Origin: Euborellia annulipes
Lineage: Eukaryota > Arthropoda > Insecta > Dermaptera > Anisolabididae
DNA: 64,000 nucleotides
Assembly (NCBI GenBank): GCA_023213315.1
Contig: JAKCPI010007782.1
Span: forward strand, 62,001-126,000
Reading direction: 5' to 3'
The notes below the pieces were generated by a model, which was not told the origin of the DNA, ran no database searches, and saw only the letters and a list, made by a program, of their open reading frames with translations. Positions 41,881-52,762 of the stretch are shown here, one piece after another. Positions within the stretch are counted from its first letter, which is position 1. Each line of letters begins with the position of its first letter. The position numbers and the translations under genes are program-made.

Positions 41881-41987
41881 TGAAAGTGGCCCCATTCCTT
41901 CTTTGTGATAGAACTTTAAATGATATAATAAAATAAATTGTTATAGAAAAAGTAGAATATTTGCTATTTGAATTGAACTCTTGAGTG
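41881..41987. other. AT-rich spacer
   Basis: No feature recognised. Confidence 0.4.
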
Positions 41988-42274
41988 GCCCTCGGGGCGT
42001 GGTGTAGAGGTTAGCGTGCTAACCTCATATACCAAACGTCGCGGGTTCGGACCCCAGGCAGTCCGATGATTTTATTTAAGCCATCTGGATACCAGATGGC
42101 TTAAATAAAAATGCCTGGACCCTAATATATATAAATTCATAAATAACGGTTATCGTAAATGTCTTATATGGCCTGAGCTGCCGAAAAGACAGTGTGAATG
42201 TGTGTGTGAGTGTGAGTGTGAATGAGAAAAAAAGTGTGAATGTTTTTGTAAAAAAAAAAAAAAAAAAAACTTGA
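41988..42274 (+). repeat. SINE-A copy, full length (reference copy)
   Basis: A box TGGTGTAGAGG (42000-42010), B box GGTTCGGACCCC (42045-42056), core 'ggataccagatggctta', 'aaataacggttatcgtaaa', 'gctgccgaaaagac', GTGTGAATG words 42192-42242 and poly-A 42249-42269. The cleanest copy in the window. Confidence 0.93.
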
Positions 42275-42660
42275 GTGACTATATACTTATGAAAAAAATA
42301 TTATATAGATGAAACAAAGGAGAGCCGCAATAAACGTGCGAAATAGGGAATAATAAGTTGCTTTTTTTTTGAAATTTGCGATGGTGGATGATGGCAATGG
42401 AGGCGCATGTAGGAATGCCGGAGAGCAGAAAATCGTGCTCGCAAGGAATTAGGTGTGCGTTGAGAGGAGGTGAACGAGGGACCAGGCCTAACATTCCTAC
42501 CTCTCTCTCTCTCTCTCTTCAATTCTTGCTCGTAAGCAAAGATACAGCATCCTATTGCATACACATACAAGGGCAAAAACGCCTTGGAAAAAGAATCCGA
42601 CCGAAACACTTGGCTGATAACAGCCGCATAGTTGAGATTATAAAATGAAAACCAATCTGG
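42275..42660 (-). other. GC-richer unique island, possible UTR or promoter
   Basis: Less AT-rich than its surroundings, with a CT/GA tract (42500-42518). Minus-strand frames of 71-102 codons are Ser/Arg-rich and overlap each other. A GTAGGA after the GA tract could be a weak 5' splice site. I do not call a gene. Confidence 0.3.
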
Positions 42661-42924
42661 CGCATTCCAGAATGATTAAATTAAATATAATTCAACTAAG
42701 ATGATAAAAAAAATAATAAACGAGAGAGTTAATTTTATTATTATGTTTATATTTCTTATCAAATAAATGACGAAAAAGAAAAAATTGCTTTTAACAAATT
42801 TGATGTCAAGAGCAGCTTTCTAGAAGAAATCAGAAATAAAGATCATAGGGTCGTTATAATATATGAAAATATCACCACCCGTTATCTACTAATTAATAAA
42901 AAAAAAATTTTTAATTCATTTTTG
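42661..42924. other. AT-rich, no feature seen
   Basis: Nothing recognised. Confidence 0.4.
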
Positions 42925-43186
42925 TGTTTTTTTTTTTTAAACACTCACACTTTTTTCCATCCACACTCACACACAGACATAAACACAGTCTTTTCGGCAA
43001 CTCAGGACATATACGATACCGTTATTTAATAATGCATATAATAATACACCTTACGGTCCAGGTATTTTATTTATTTTTGATATCTAAATGGCTTAAATAA
43101 AATCATCGGACTGGGATCCGAACACGCGACCCTTGGTATAGAAAGGTCAGCACGCTAGCCACTACACCAAGCCCGAGGGCCATTTT
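42925..43186 (-). repeat. SINE-A copy, full length
   Basis: Minus strand: A box GTAGTGGCTAGCGTGC, B box GTTCGGATCCC, core, 'gttgccgaaaagactgtg', GTGTGA words, poly-A (poly-T 42930-42939 on +). Closer to the 2160 copy than to 41988 in its head. Confidence 0.88.
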
Positions 43187-44139
43187 TTGTTGCGAAACGG
43201 TGTATATTAGTAAAAAATAAAATAAATAAGCTTAATTTGATGAATAAATTATTTAAAATTTCAGGATAATTTTATTTAATAAAATTCGGGAAGAAAATTG
43301 GAATTGATTACTTATATAAATTTTATTTAAATTATTGAATATAATATATAGGCCAATACTTCCATCCAGGTGAGTTATTTATTGTGTTTCCCATAATAAA
43401 ATATCTTTCTAAGAAAGAAAGCATTTATAGAAATGTCTTAATTTATTATACTGTATTTAGATAGTCTATCTTGAAAAACCCACTTAAAAAAAAAAAAAAA
43501 CTGATAAATTATTTTCTATTAGAATTTTTTTATTTAATTTAACATATTTTTAACAAAAAAATTAAACAATTATTTTAATGTCTCACGCACGAAGGTAAAA
43601 TGTTTGAGGTGAGAAATTTGGGAAAAAAATATTTCCCAGAGGGTGATATTGAAGTTATAAAATTTAAGTATTATCTCCAAAATATATTAAAAGGAAGATC
43701 ATGAGGAATTTGATTAATTAAAATAGAAATAATTGAATGTTTTGATGGAGAAATTTAAATGTAAAAATAGCCTTTTGGAATTTATAAATTTTATAAAATT
43801 ATAAGAGGTAGAAAAAGGTGAAAAGGTACTGTTACTACATAAACGAAAAAAAGACCGCTAATTATTTTAATTAATAATTATTCCTTACTAATTTTAAGAA
43901 CAAAGAGTGATTTTTTTTTTGTAAAAATCTTCTTTAATTATTCGACGAAAACAGGAACGAGTCAAAGGATAATTAATAGGGTTCGCTTTTTAGTACACCA
44001 AGCGGAACTATTTTATGCCTAGGATTTTATTAATTACGAATGTAATAACGATATTATAACAAATTACAGAACAAAAGGGTTCTTTCAATTATTAAAAGAT
44101 CCTTATCATCAAAAAAAAAAAGTATGAGAAAAATGGAGA
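43187..44139. other. AT-rich, no gene seen
   Basis: A CAG|GTGAGT match on the + strand at about 43370 has no open exon next to it. The rest is intron-like. Confidence 0.45.
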
Positions 44140-44420
44140 ATTTTGGTTTTGCACATGCGCATTTAGAAGAATCTGCTTACAGCAACATGCGCATGTTATA
44201 GGGGTAGCTCGAGTTTGAGCATCCCCTGAAGAGCGTGACGTCATCGGCCGTCCGCCCACGCAGCCCCGGCCCGTGAGAAAAGTGTCTCCGGCCGCCAAGG
44301 CGCATTCCAGGCTGGGCGCTCACCGACACGCAGGCACACACACATATACGCAGACACAAATACTCTCGCTGGCACATTCAACATGGCGCCAGCATGCCTT
44401 CCTTCCACTTCTCACCAACT
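44140..44420. promoter_or_regulatory. CpG-rich promoter-like island
   Basis: Two ATGCGCAT-type palindromes (44154-44163, 44190-44199; NRF1-like), a CRE TGACGTCA (44236-44243), dense CpG (44243-44345) and AACATGGCGCC (YY1-like, 44380-44390). On the minus strand GCT|GTAAGC at about 44182-44177 could end a first exon. Direction is not proven; the minus strand agrees with the other candidates. Confidence 0.5.
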
Positions 44421-44683
44421 CTATCCCTCCTCTTTTTCCCTCTCTATCTTTTCATCTTCCTTTTAACTGCCCACACAAATCGAGCACCAAAGAAAGGCAC
44501 ATTCTTAATCTCCAAATAAGTACAAAATATCATTTTATTATTTATTAATTTAACAATAAAAAAAAATTAATAAAATAATATTTTTTATAACAATTTTTAA
44601 AAATATTAAAATTTGAAAATATATCTTTATGAAGAGGCATAAACAATTGCATTACTTAGATATTTGGAAAAAATGTAATATTA
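44421..44683. other. CT-rich then AT-rich, no gene seen
   Basis: Pyrimidine-rich stretch 44398-44470 next to the island; nothing else. Confidence 0.4.
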
Positions 44684-44842
44684 TCATGGTCGTAAATCAG
44701 TAGAGAATTTGGCTGGGGGTGGGGGGGCATGGGACCAGCCATCCTCCGGGGGGCCTGAAAGGCCCTATATTGTCTCAATTTTTCTTGGTGTCTGGGGAGC
44801 AGGGCTCCGGGGGGCCGGTACTCCCCTAGTTACGTCCATGAC
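44684..44842. mobile_element. GC-rich MITE (family of 22991-23142)
   Basis: Ends CATGGTCGTAAATCAG and, on the other strand, CATGGACGTAACTAG. Shares 'aatttggctggggg', 'catgggaccagc' and 'ctcaatttttcttg' with 22991-23142. Target duplication not clear. Confidence 0.65.
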
Positions 44843-44997
44843 GGGTGATCGAAATTTAAAAATCAGAAAAGATTTTGGTAGTCATTTATTGACAAAATTT
44901 TATATTATATTTGCAAGAAGATTGACTATAAATTAAAAATTTTGAATATTTAAATAACCATATGCATTATTATTTGATTTCAAAAGCATTTCTCGCT
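44843..44997. other. AT-rich spacer
   Basis: No feature recognised. Confidence 0.4.
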
Positions 44998-45190
44998 CCC
45001 TGGGCCTTAGTACAGTAGTAGAGTTCTTGTCTCTTGTGATAGAGGTTGTAGGGTTCGTATCTCGTCTCGGGATAAAAATTCATTTCAATTGAATTGGCTA
45101 CCAAATAATTGGAATAGAGGAGTCTAAATGGTCTCAGATGCCGAAAAAGACATTATATATAATAAAAAAGCTTCTCAGGAAAGGATTATA
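44998..45190 (+). repeat. SINE-A relative
   Basis: A-box-like TAGTACAGTAGTAGAG, B box GGGTTCGTATC, then 'tcatttcaattgaatt' and the 'tctaaatggtctcagatgcc' tail. Same tail as 4946-5095 and 33673-33876. Confidence 0.65.
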
Positions 45191-45310
45191 TTTCCATGAG
45201 AAAAAAAGATTTGAGATCTATTATATAAAAACTGCAAACTTGGCTATATTTTTGTTCATAGAAGGATAGAGAAAAAAAAGAGAGAAAGAGAGAGCGTTTT
45301 TGCCCATTAA

Positions 45311-45432
45311 GTGAGGCGCCTATTCATAACCCTGAGGTGTTGGACTGTGAAGTGAAGTTAGCTGCGTATCCGGTGTAGGCGGCTGGCCTCGGAATGCAGC
45401 TAACTTGAGTTCAATGCCCGATGGCGCCTCTC
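45311..45432 (+). other. four-block nested hairpin with B-box-like sequence
   Basis: Outer GAGGCGCC (45313-45320) with GGCGCCTC (45423-45430), then TTGGACT (45340) with AGTTCAA (45408), then AAGTTAGCTGC (45355-45365) with GCAGCTAACTT (45396-45406), enclosing a 30-nt loop. GAGTTCAATGCCC looks like a Pol III B box. It might be a tRNA-derived SINE head with an expanded arm or a structured RNA in the promoter zone. Confidence 0.5.
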
Positions 45433-45533
45433 GCTACTCGCAAATACAGACAGATAGACAGACAGACCTAAATATATGTATATAAAATTCCGCTTTAATG
45501 CTCTAGTTAATCAATGAAAGTTGAGGTTTTATA

Positions 45534-45695
45534 TTATTTGACCCCTGGCTTAAGAATAGAAAGCATAGTTTTTTGAATTAGGTCATTAGCCGTGGGACAA
45601 TCGAGATATAGAGGATAGGCCAAATAAGGAGTTGGGAATTGCAGCGCATTCTTGGCATGCCGGTCGTCCGCCACCTGCAGGTGCAGGTTGTCCGT
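45534..45695 (-). CDS. candidate coding exon or 3'-terminal exon; protein not recognised
   Basis: Minus strand: strong 3' splice site GTGTGTGTTCTCAG|ACG (AG at 45697-45696) and then 53 codons to a TAA at 45536-45534. It starts TDNLHLQVADDRHAKNALQF and continues PTPYLAYPLYLDCPTAND. Third positions are strongly G/C in the first 20 codons, unlike the intron DNA around it. ATTAAA occurs about 30 nt past the stop, so it could be a terminal exon; alternatively an internal CAG|GTGGCG would make a 21-nt exon. Pairs naturally with the 5' splice site at 46193 (intron about 500 bp), but no upstream ATG in that frame is seen. Confidence 0.38.
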   Translation of the reverse strand, partial: TDNLHLQVADDRHAKNALQFPTPYLAYPLYLDCPTANDLIQKTMLSILKPGVK

Positions 45696-46193
45696 CTGAG
45701 AACACACACAACCAATATTATACGCATTGATGACTTTTGTGACTCGACATTTTCGGAGAGAAGAGAGAGAGAGAGAGCGATACAACGGGATTTATTAAAG
45801 GGCTAGCCGAAGAGGGGAAATAGTTGTGATGTGGATAAGGAGAATGACGGTCCCCCTCAAGGGTGAGAGTGAGATAAGGAGGGAGGTAGATAGGTAGGTA
45901 GGTGAGGCTAGTGGCTGGTTGCTGGTAGGCAGCAGGCAACAGGCAGCCTGGTGGTTGCCCGGCGACCGTGGGACTTGCCGTAGTGAAAAAGTCGCACGCT
46001 CCATGTATGGTATCCACGCACACACTCATATACACAGACACACAGACACATTCGAGACGGCTGCCATACAGACGGGGGCGGCGGAGTGGGGGAGCCGAGA
46101 GGCGATATCCTCATATGGGGAACATGGGAGGGTGGAAACGAGGGGCCATCGACCTCGAAAAACCGCCTGGACACATACAATCTATATGCTTAC
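45696..46193 (-). other. candidate short intron, GC-rich
   Basis: GTAAGC at its 5' end and TTCTCAG at its 3' end on the minus strand. It is unusually CpG-rich for this window, so it may still belong to the promoter island. Overlapping frames of 76-115 codons on both strands reflect composition, not genes. Confidence 0.35.
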
Positions 46194-46700
46194 CTTATCA
46201 GACCCCCTCGGCGCCGTCGCCGTTACGTAATGTCGACTTCCTGTTTGCGCACGACGACAACAAACAATCCTCCCAATGGATGATGATCTCTCTCACTAAA
46301 CCAGCAGTAGTATAGTGTTGTCTTCGTCGGCAACGACAACAAGAGTGAGGGACCACAGTGGCGGGGAGGGTAAGAGAGAGCGAGCATAGCTGCCAGACGA
46401 ATGAGATGTTAACTCTACGACGACAAACAACAGACTGAGAGAGAGCGCGTGCGAAGAATTAAGAGGCGCAGCAGTGGAGCCACCACTCCGCCACTCGACT
46501 GGCGTGACGTCACCATCTGCGTCATCGTCTCCTGATTGTTTTATTTCATTCACAAACACGTACTGAGATAGACATGCTCGGCTCCTGATGGACTCAGGTG
46601 ATCCGGGACCGACGAGTCCAAAGACTGACGACGCTGACAAGTGCAAAAAACAGCTGACAGCAGGTGGGAGGGGGCGTCGATGACGTCGATCTCCCCCCTC
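46194..46700 (-). promoter_or_regulatory. promoter island and untranslated first exon (minus strand)
   Basis: CpG-rich, with CRE TGACGTCA at 46505-46512 and a half-matching TGACGTCG at 46681. Minus-strand TCAGTCT initiator-like words occur at about 46627 and 46435. A consensus 5' splice site GATAAG|GTAAGC ends the exon (GT at 46193-46192). All minus-strand ATG frames in the segment meet a stop before the splice site, so it is best read as 5' UTR with short uORFs. The 135-codon minus frame 46703-46296 is not continuous with any exon. Confidence 0.5.
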
Positions 46701-47220
46701 CATATATATTTATTCACTTTCCTCTATAAATCAATCAACAAGCCAACCAACCCTCTCGCCTTTACCCTACATACACACAAGTTCAATTAACACACACACA
46801 ATAACAAAACCTTGAACTGAATAAATTTTGGAAAGAGTCCAACAATTAAAAAGTCATCAAACAGGAATTCATATTTAAAAGAAAAAAAATACCAATTTTT
46901 GTCTATCGAAGGTTAAATAGGAAGCTATTTAAATTTTAAAGAGAGAGAGTGGGGATTTTCAGTATGTAATGTTGACTGCTGATAACGAATTGTTATAGAT
47001 GTTGCAATTTCATTCTTTTCTTTCTCTTTCTTTCTTGTTTACTTGACATTATCTCTCACCATTAACTCTCATTTGTTGTTTTATTTTTTCCGATTAAACA
47101 AATACCGTACACTTTAAAATAATTATTAAAGAAATCTTCGAATTTCCATTTTCTCAATCTTTATTTTACTGCAAATGTATTAAGTAAGTAATTCTAATCG
47201 GTAAAAAAACGTAAAGGAAA
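46701..47220. other. no gene seen
   Basis: Upstream flank of the island, with CA-rich (46770-46800) and CT-rich (47020-47050) stretches. Confidence 0.4.
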
Positions 47221-47448
47221 AATCTGGTGTAACTGGTCGCACAACACACAACTTTCTCCTACCTTTGGTAAAGGAAAGTTGTGTTCTGTGCTTGTCACAC
47301 CAGAATTTTTGTGACATATATTTAGTTTCTGCCAAAATATTAGATTATAAACATGGAAAAATATTTATATTTTGTTACTAAGACAACTATTTCTCCTATC
47401 TTGCCTATGAAGTTCAAGAGTAAAGTGGGCTTGAAAAGATTTCAAAGG
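47221..47448 (+). repeat. HLE start fragment interrupted by SINE-A
   Basis: Complete start hairpin (TCTGGTGTAACTGG to CACACCAGAATTTTT) and interior up to 'ggcttgaaaagatttcaaagg', where the next SINE-A begins. The rest of the HLE is not found after the SINE. Confidence 0.8.
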
Positions 47449-47632
47449 CCCTCCGGCTTGGCGTAGAGGTTAGCGTGCTAACCTTTTATACCGAGAGTCG
47501 GGGGTTCGGATCCCAGGCAGTCCGATGATATTATTTGGATATCAAATGACTTAAATAAGAATGCCTGAACCCTAAATATATATATTCAATAACAGTTATC
47601 GTATAAAGTCTTATATGATGAAATTAGATTGC
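47449..47632 (+). repeat. SINE-A copy, 3' truncated
   Basis: A box TGGCGTAGAGG, B box GGTTCGGATCCC, core with one palindrome arm deleted, 'ataacagttatcgtat', ending before the tail. Confidence 0.85.
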
Positions 47633-49072
47633 TCCTTACAAATTATACAAATCAACTACACTATTAAGGTAAAACATTTGCGAATATATGATTATATAAT
47701 ATATTAATATAATATGAGTATGTAACTTTTCAATCACATTTATTTTTCTGTTGCAAATTTTAAAAATCATATACGTTAGAAAATGTTCTCACTCAAAAAA
47801 AAGGTCCCCCGTGTTGGTTCTTTTGTCCTTTGCTCCCCGACATTCCATTCCCTGAGGGATTACCGAAAAACTTTGTATTCCCATGTGAAAGATCATGAAA
47901 AGAAAAAAAAAAAAGGGATTTCTAAACAAAAACGAAAAGATTGTTGTTCAATAATGTTGCTTTTATTTAAAACACTAAGCTGTTGCCATGCGGCCTTTCC
48001 CAAAACTCTATGAATAAATAAATAAATAAATAGATGATTTTATTCGAGACGAATTTCCTTTTGGCTGTCATTCCAATGCACAAAGAATCGAAAACATTCA
48101 CAAGACCATTGAAAGGGTAAATGAGAAAAAAAACTGTTATTTAATAGATTATAAAAATTTCTAGTGAATTTTTGAGAATTTTAATAAAAAATTTATTAAG
48201 AATCTATATGACATTACATTATTTTAATAAAGAAATTTGTTAAATAAGAATAAGTATTTACGAGAAAATTGTACTAATTTGTGCAATAATAATGATAGAA
48301 GATAGTAAAAAGTTAAAAATTTATTTTCAATTTCCCAAAATATTATATCTATTTTAAATAGGGTAAGAGAAAGTAAAAAACACTTAAAAATTAAACCCTT
48401 CAAATTAGGCAACCTGAGATCCTCAGCCACTTGGAGGTACCGTTAGTTGCCTAACTAGCAAGGAGTCATTTTCAGACCCTTTTTTTTTTGATATACTAAA
48501 ATAAAATTTTCAATGTTTGATCGGCGGTGATCACTAGCGACTTAAAATTTTTTTTTAAGACACTTGAATTCCCACCCTCCTGATCTCTTTGCATACATTA
48601 TTCATCACTTTTCTTCGGAATGGCTCTGTTTTAAGGGATGATTCATCAAAAGAACAAAATTTCATCAGAATATTTCGTAGTATTGTGAAATTTATTTATT
48701 TTGATTTTTATATGTATGGACTATTTTATTATGACGGTGTAATATCTAACGTGGAAAATATGATGAGATATGAATAATTAGAGATCACATTTTCTCTGAT
48801 AATATTATCATTATTTTCTTTGATTTTGGCGAGAGAAATAACGTTGTCTGAAAAAGATCGAAGAAATAAGGACATGCCGGGTCTGGATTTCTAAATGATT
48901 TAGAAATAAATTAACAAAAATTATTAGGATCAAACGAAAAAAGAAATTTAAAAATTTTTAATTGAGAAGACTTAGTTGAAAGTATGAAATGCAGAAATTT
49001 ATTTTAAAGTATTTTCGCCATATTAGGCCATATTAACAATATATTTTTATTACGATATAAAACAGTCTTTTC
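47633..49072. other. AT-rich, no gene seen
   Basis: A 76-codon + frame (47783-48013) is Lys/Ser/Leu-rich with no supporting signals. 48355-48385 is an HLE-like end (GGTAAGAGAAAGT). Nothing else recognised. Confidence 0.45.
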
Positions 49073-49210
49073 CAAACTGTGCGCCCCTGAATTCGAAATG
49101 TAGAAAAACTATTACTAACATATGGCGTGCCCTGAGTTTGACAGGGGGCGCCACGGAAAAATGTTGACATATTAAGGACGCGGGGAACCGAAAAAGTTTA
49201 GGAATCCCTG
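49073..49210. mobile_element. hAT-type MITE (decayed)
   Basis: Left CAGTCTTTTCCAAACTGTG, right AGTTTAGGAATCCCTG, a relative of the ends at 59948-60020. 'gcgccccctg'-type words lie inside. The 8-bp duplication is no longer evident. Confidence 0.6.
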
Positions 49211-49352
49211 ATACATATATATTTAAATCATTTGATTTAAATAAATCTAAATATTCATCGGACTGCATGGGGTTCGAACTCACTCCCCTTGGCTTTTTAG
49301 ATTATCAATATTGACATTAGTAAACATCTCTAGCTTCTCTGCCACGAGGGGA
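49211..49352 (-). repeat. SINE-A relative (minus), partial
   Basis: Minus strand: 'gcagagaagctagag' in place of the A box, B box GAGTTCGAACCCC, then the 'gatgaatatttagatttatt' core. Same subfamily as 55775-55990. Confidence 0.65.
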
Positions 49353-50389
49353 GATGCAAAAACTATTTAGCAAAAGTTGGCTGATAAGAATTTTGAAAAT
49401 CTCCTAGACAAAAGATGATAATTCAGCAATAGGAAATGATTGGCTCCTAGGGCTGTTCCCTTGCTAAGTGGCATAAACCCTAGGCCTGCTAGAGGGTCAA
49501 TAGCCGTCAGTCGTCCAACATAGGTTCCGGGGGTGTCTTGCATAAGGCGTCTGCTGCGGGAGGGGCAGCCTGCTAATTTTAACCACGAGCGTCTCGCCGC
49601 CTCCTAAGAATACCCCTCGGAGACAGTGACCCTGCCAATGCATGCCGCCGATTCCCAGCCTATAAATTTCAGCCGCCAATCGAAAATAATCCAAATTATT
49701 GAAGAAGAAGAAGAAGAAAGAGAAAAAAAATGCAATCTCACTGCGTTTGACGCGCTTTAAGACTCCAAGAGGCTTTTCAAGGTTGAGAATATATCGCTCA
49801 AGATAATACAGTGCAGCCAAATTAACAACCTTCGTCGGGAATAAAAAAACAACCAAGGAAATAAATGTACAATGGAAAAAAAGTAAAAAAATGGGATATA
49901 ATCACAACTGATTAAAATTATAGTTTTAATAAGGCAAATTTTATATTTTATATTATAGTGGGGCTCAGGCATATTTATTTATACTATTTTGTATCCAGAT
50001 GATTTAAATAAATTCATCTGATTGCCTGAAAACAGAACAAACTCCCTTTGGTTTCAGGTAAAATTTAAAGTTCTTATTTAGGTTGTATTTAATTGTTGTC
50101 AAGGTCACTCTGTTATTGGATATTTCTTTTTCTTTTTTTAAGAAATCCTTTTTATGTATCTGCCAATACTGTTAAACGTTTCGATAAAAAATTCAGTATA
50201 AGATTAGTAATTGTTATTCTAATAACAAAAAGTTTTTATATTAGATGTGAACGTATCACGGCACGTTTTAAGATGATCTTTATTAAAATTTTATGATAAT
50301 TTTACGTTGAAATTCACACCTAATGAGGGAATAATAATTTTAATTTTAAAATTGTTTGATTTTATTTTTACATAATTATACAATTAAAA
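49353..50389. other. unique DNA with a GC-rich patch
   Basis: 49490-49690 is GC-rich with a 119-codon minus frame (49856-49497) whose second half (AEIYRLGIGGMHWQG-like) is not obviously random, but no splice site or start supports it. 49960-50058 is a SINE-A-relative fragment (minus). Confidence 0.35.
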
Positions 50390-51272
50390 ATCTGATGTGA
50401 CTGACGCACAGCACTTAACTTTCTCTTATCCTTCAGTAAGAGAAAGTTTTGCAACGTGCTGGGAACACCAGATTTTTTGTGTCGAGATATATTTAGTTTC
50501 CCATAGCACCTTAGTTAACTTGACTACTTGCATTTCATAAGTAAAATAAGTAAAAAAGTCAAATGATTCAAAATTTCCATAGGCCCTGATTTTGACTGCT
50601 TGAAATAAACTATGGTTATTTTTCAAAATTTTCTCATATTTGTATATTTTATACATAATAGAGAATCCTAAATAAATACAATATTTCATAAGAATTGGAA
50701 AAATTTTTTTTAAATGTGTAAAAATTTCCAAAGCGCCAAAGGGGACCGACCCTCTTGTGAATCGAAATTAACAAATGCCCATAGAGATTTAACATAGACT
50801 CTATGAGCCTGAAAATGAATGTGAAAAATCTGAAATACATCAGTAAAGTGTACTTAAAACAATTTCCAAGAAACATTTTACTGATATATGAACATCTAAA
50901 AAAAATAGATGATTATATGAATTTTAATCTAAAAAGAAAAAGATTTATATTTTGTTACCATGGCAACCATTTCTCCTATCTTTCCTATTAAGTACAAGAG
51001 TAAAGTGTGCTTCAAAAGATTTCAATGGCAAAATGAGAATATACATTTTAAAGAGCATCTAAAAAATAAATGATTTTTGAATTTTAAACAAAATCGTTGT
51101 GGCGAATTTTGGGAAAATCGAAAAAACCTGAAAAAGTATATCAGTAAAGTACTCTTTTTTGGACTTAAGGGACCTTAAACATGTATATCCATCAAAATCT
51201 AGACATCGAATTTTTGACACGATCGCAATACTTTATCTCTATATTTCATAAATAGCTTAAGAGAAAGTAAAA
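50390..51272 (+). mobile_element. HLE copy, variant subfamily, near full length
   Basis: Start hairpin TCTGATGTGACTGACG to ACACCAGATTTTTT, 'ttagtttcccatagcacc', then the variant interior (50580-50810, matching 15716-15930 inverted), the common interior, and an end hairpin with TAAGAGAAAGT near 51258-51268. It has no long microsatellite. At about 880 bp it is the longest HLE here. Confidence 0.82.
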
Positions 51273-52359
51273 ATTTAATAAATTCCTTTAAGTTTGGTTC
51301 GTTTATTATTATTCTTACTCTTTCTCTGTGTATATATTATATATATGAAAAATTTTGTTTGAGTTTTAAATTAATAAATAAAGAAAAGAATTCCTAGTTT
51401 CCAAGATAAGAAAGAAAGAATGTCCTGAAACAAATTCATCTCGAGATAAAACAGGAATTTAGGCAAAGAATATAATTAATTTCTTATCAGATGAATTATG
51501 GTATTTGTCAATTTATTAAAAAAAAATATAAAGAATGATAGGAATGAAATATTAACCGGTCACCGTTCTGATCACTACTTTAAATAAATAATATGGGAAA
51601 AAGAAAAAATGCATAAGATTTTTTTTTTGGCAGATGACACTATTTATTTGTAAAGTAATTTTTTTTTTATTGACAAGAAAGAATTTTTTTCTACTAAATT
51701 TACTTTTCTTATTCAAACAAAGTATTATTAGATTAGAGAATTTGATTTTTTATATGAATGGAAAAAAGGTTTTCAATGAAGTTCAGCTCCATTGAGACTT
51801 TAATCTCGCCGGAAGTGGCTTGGCGCCTTTAGTGTTTCCTTATCACTATCAGAATAAAAATAGAAAAAGAGGAAGAAGAAAGGGCAAGTTTCTAAATCGG
51901 AATTCAGAAGAGGCACATGCTGGCTGGTTGGCTGGCAATATGACCCCACATGTTTGTTAAGGGAACTCAAAGGGTCACCGGAAGTGTCTCGGAGGTCGTA
52001 AGGTCGTCCCGTCGTCGGGTTTTTATTGTCGTATTTCCCGAGAATCCCTTTCTTTTTTTAGGGAATATATTTAGTCAGACAGGAAAGAATTATATCCAAT
52101 ATAGAGGTGGGGGTTATATTTGAAAATCAATTATTCTTTTAAGTTGATGAAATATAGTCTATTAATTACTACGAGTAAGGTTGTATTTAATAGAAGAGGG
52201 AGCAGACGAGTCTTTACGTTATTGAAACTCTCAAAGACGTTTTTACGTTATTGAAATGGCTCAGAGGTTTCAGATTTATTTAATTAAAACATCAGTTCAG
52301 TTATAGACAAATAATGCTTTTATATAAAATTATTTTTTGCTTATTAGCCACCGAATTAT
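51273..52359. other. no gene seen
   Basis: 51785-51830 and 51900-52040 are GC-richer patches ('gtcgtaaggtcgtcccgtcg') with no splice-flanked frame. The rest is AT-rich. Confidence 0.4.
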
Positions 52360-52363
52360 TTAA

Positions 52364-52758
52364 GGTGCGCGTCTCGGGGTGTTGATTTTGGGAGATTCCA
52401 GCGGTCACAATTTTGAAGCAGTGGACCTCAATTTTTTTTTTAAATAAAGTTATTTAAAATATCTACAACTTATAGAAGCCCTTTTTTTGATTTTCGAAAA
52501 AATAAATTTTTTTTTAGAATAATCGCATTAAATAAAAGATATTTAAAAAAAATTCGCTCTATATCTTATAGATAATTAAATTAGTAATCATTGTGTTAAA
52601 AAATAATTAATTTTTTACCCTTAATTAATTAGCTGGAATCTTTCAAATGAAATGAAATAGATCCCTTGTATCTCTATGGGAAAAACTAACGCCATCTCTT
52701 GCCGCCTAGAGTAACTCGGTAGTGAATCGTCTTCTAACGGCTTTTCGAGACGCGCACC
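52364..52758. mobile_element. MITE flanked by TTAA
   Basis: Ends GGTGCGCGTCTCG and CGAGACGCGCACC are perfect 13-bp TIRs, each bordered by TTAA (52360-52363, 52759-52762). TTAA target duplication is the piggyBac rule, although the terminal GG rather than CC is unusual. Interior AT-rich, no gene. Confidence 0.8.
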
Positions 52759-52762
52759 TTAA

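Noticed and set aside
43352..43371. Possible 18-20 nt + strand microexon before GTGAGT
   Set aside because: No neighbouring + strand exons and the signals are short enough to occur by chance.
45908..46315. Several overlapping frames of 90-115 codons on both strands
   Set aside because: They overlap each other in a CpG-rich island and are expected where stop codons are rare; splice and ATG evidence points to 5' UTR.
49497..49856. 119-codon minus frame
   Set aside because: Its first half is simple AT/GA sequence and no splice site delimits the second half; kept only as a note in the region entry.
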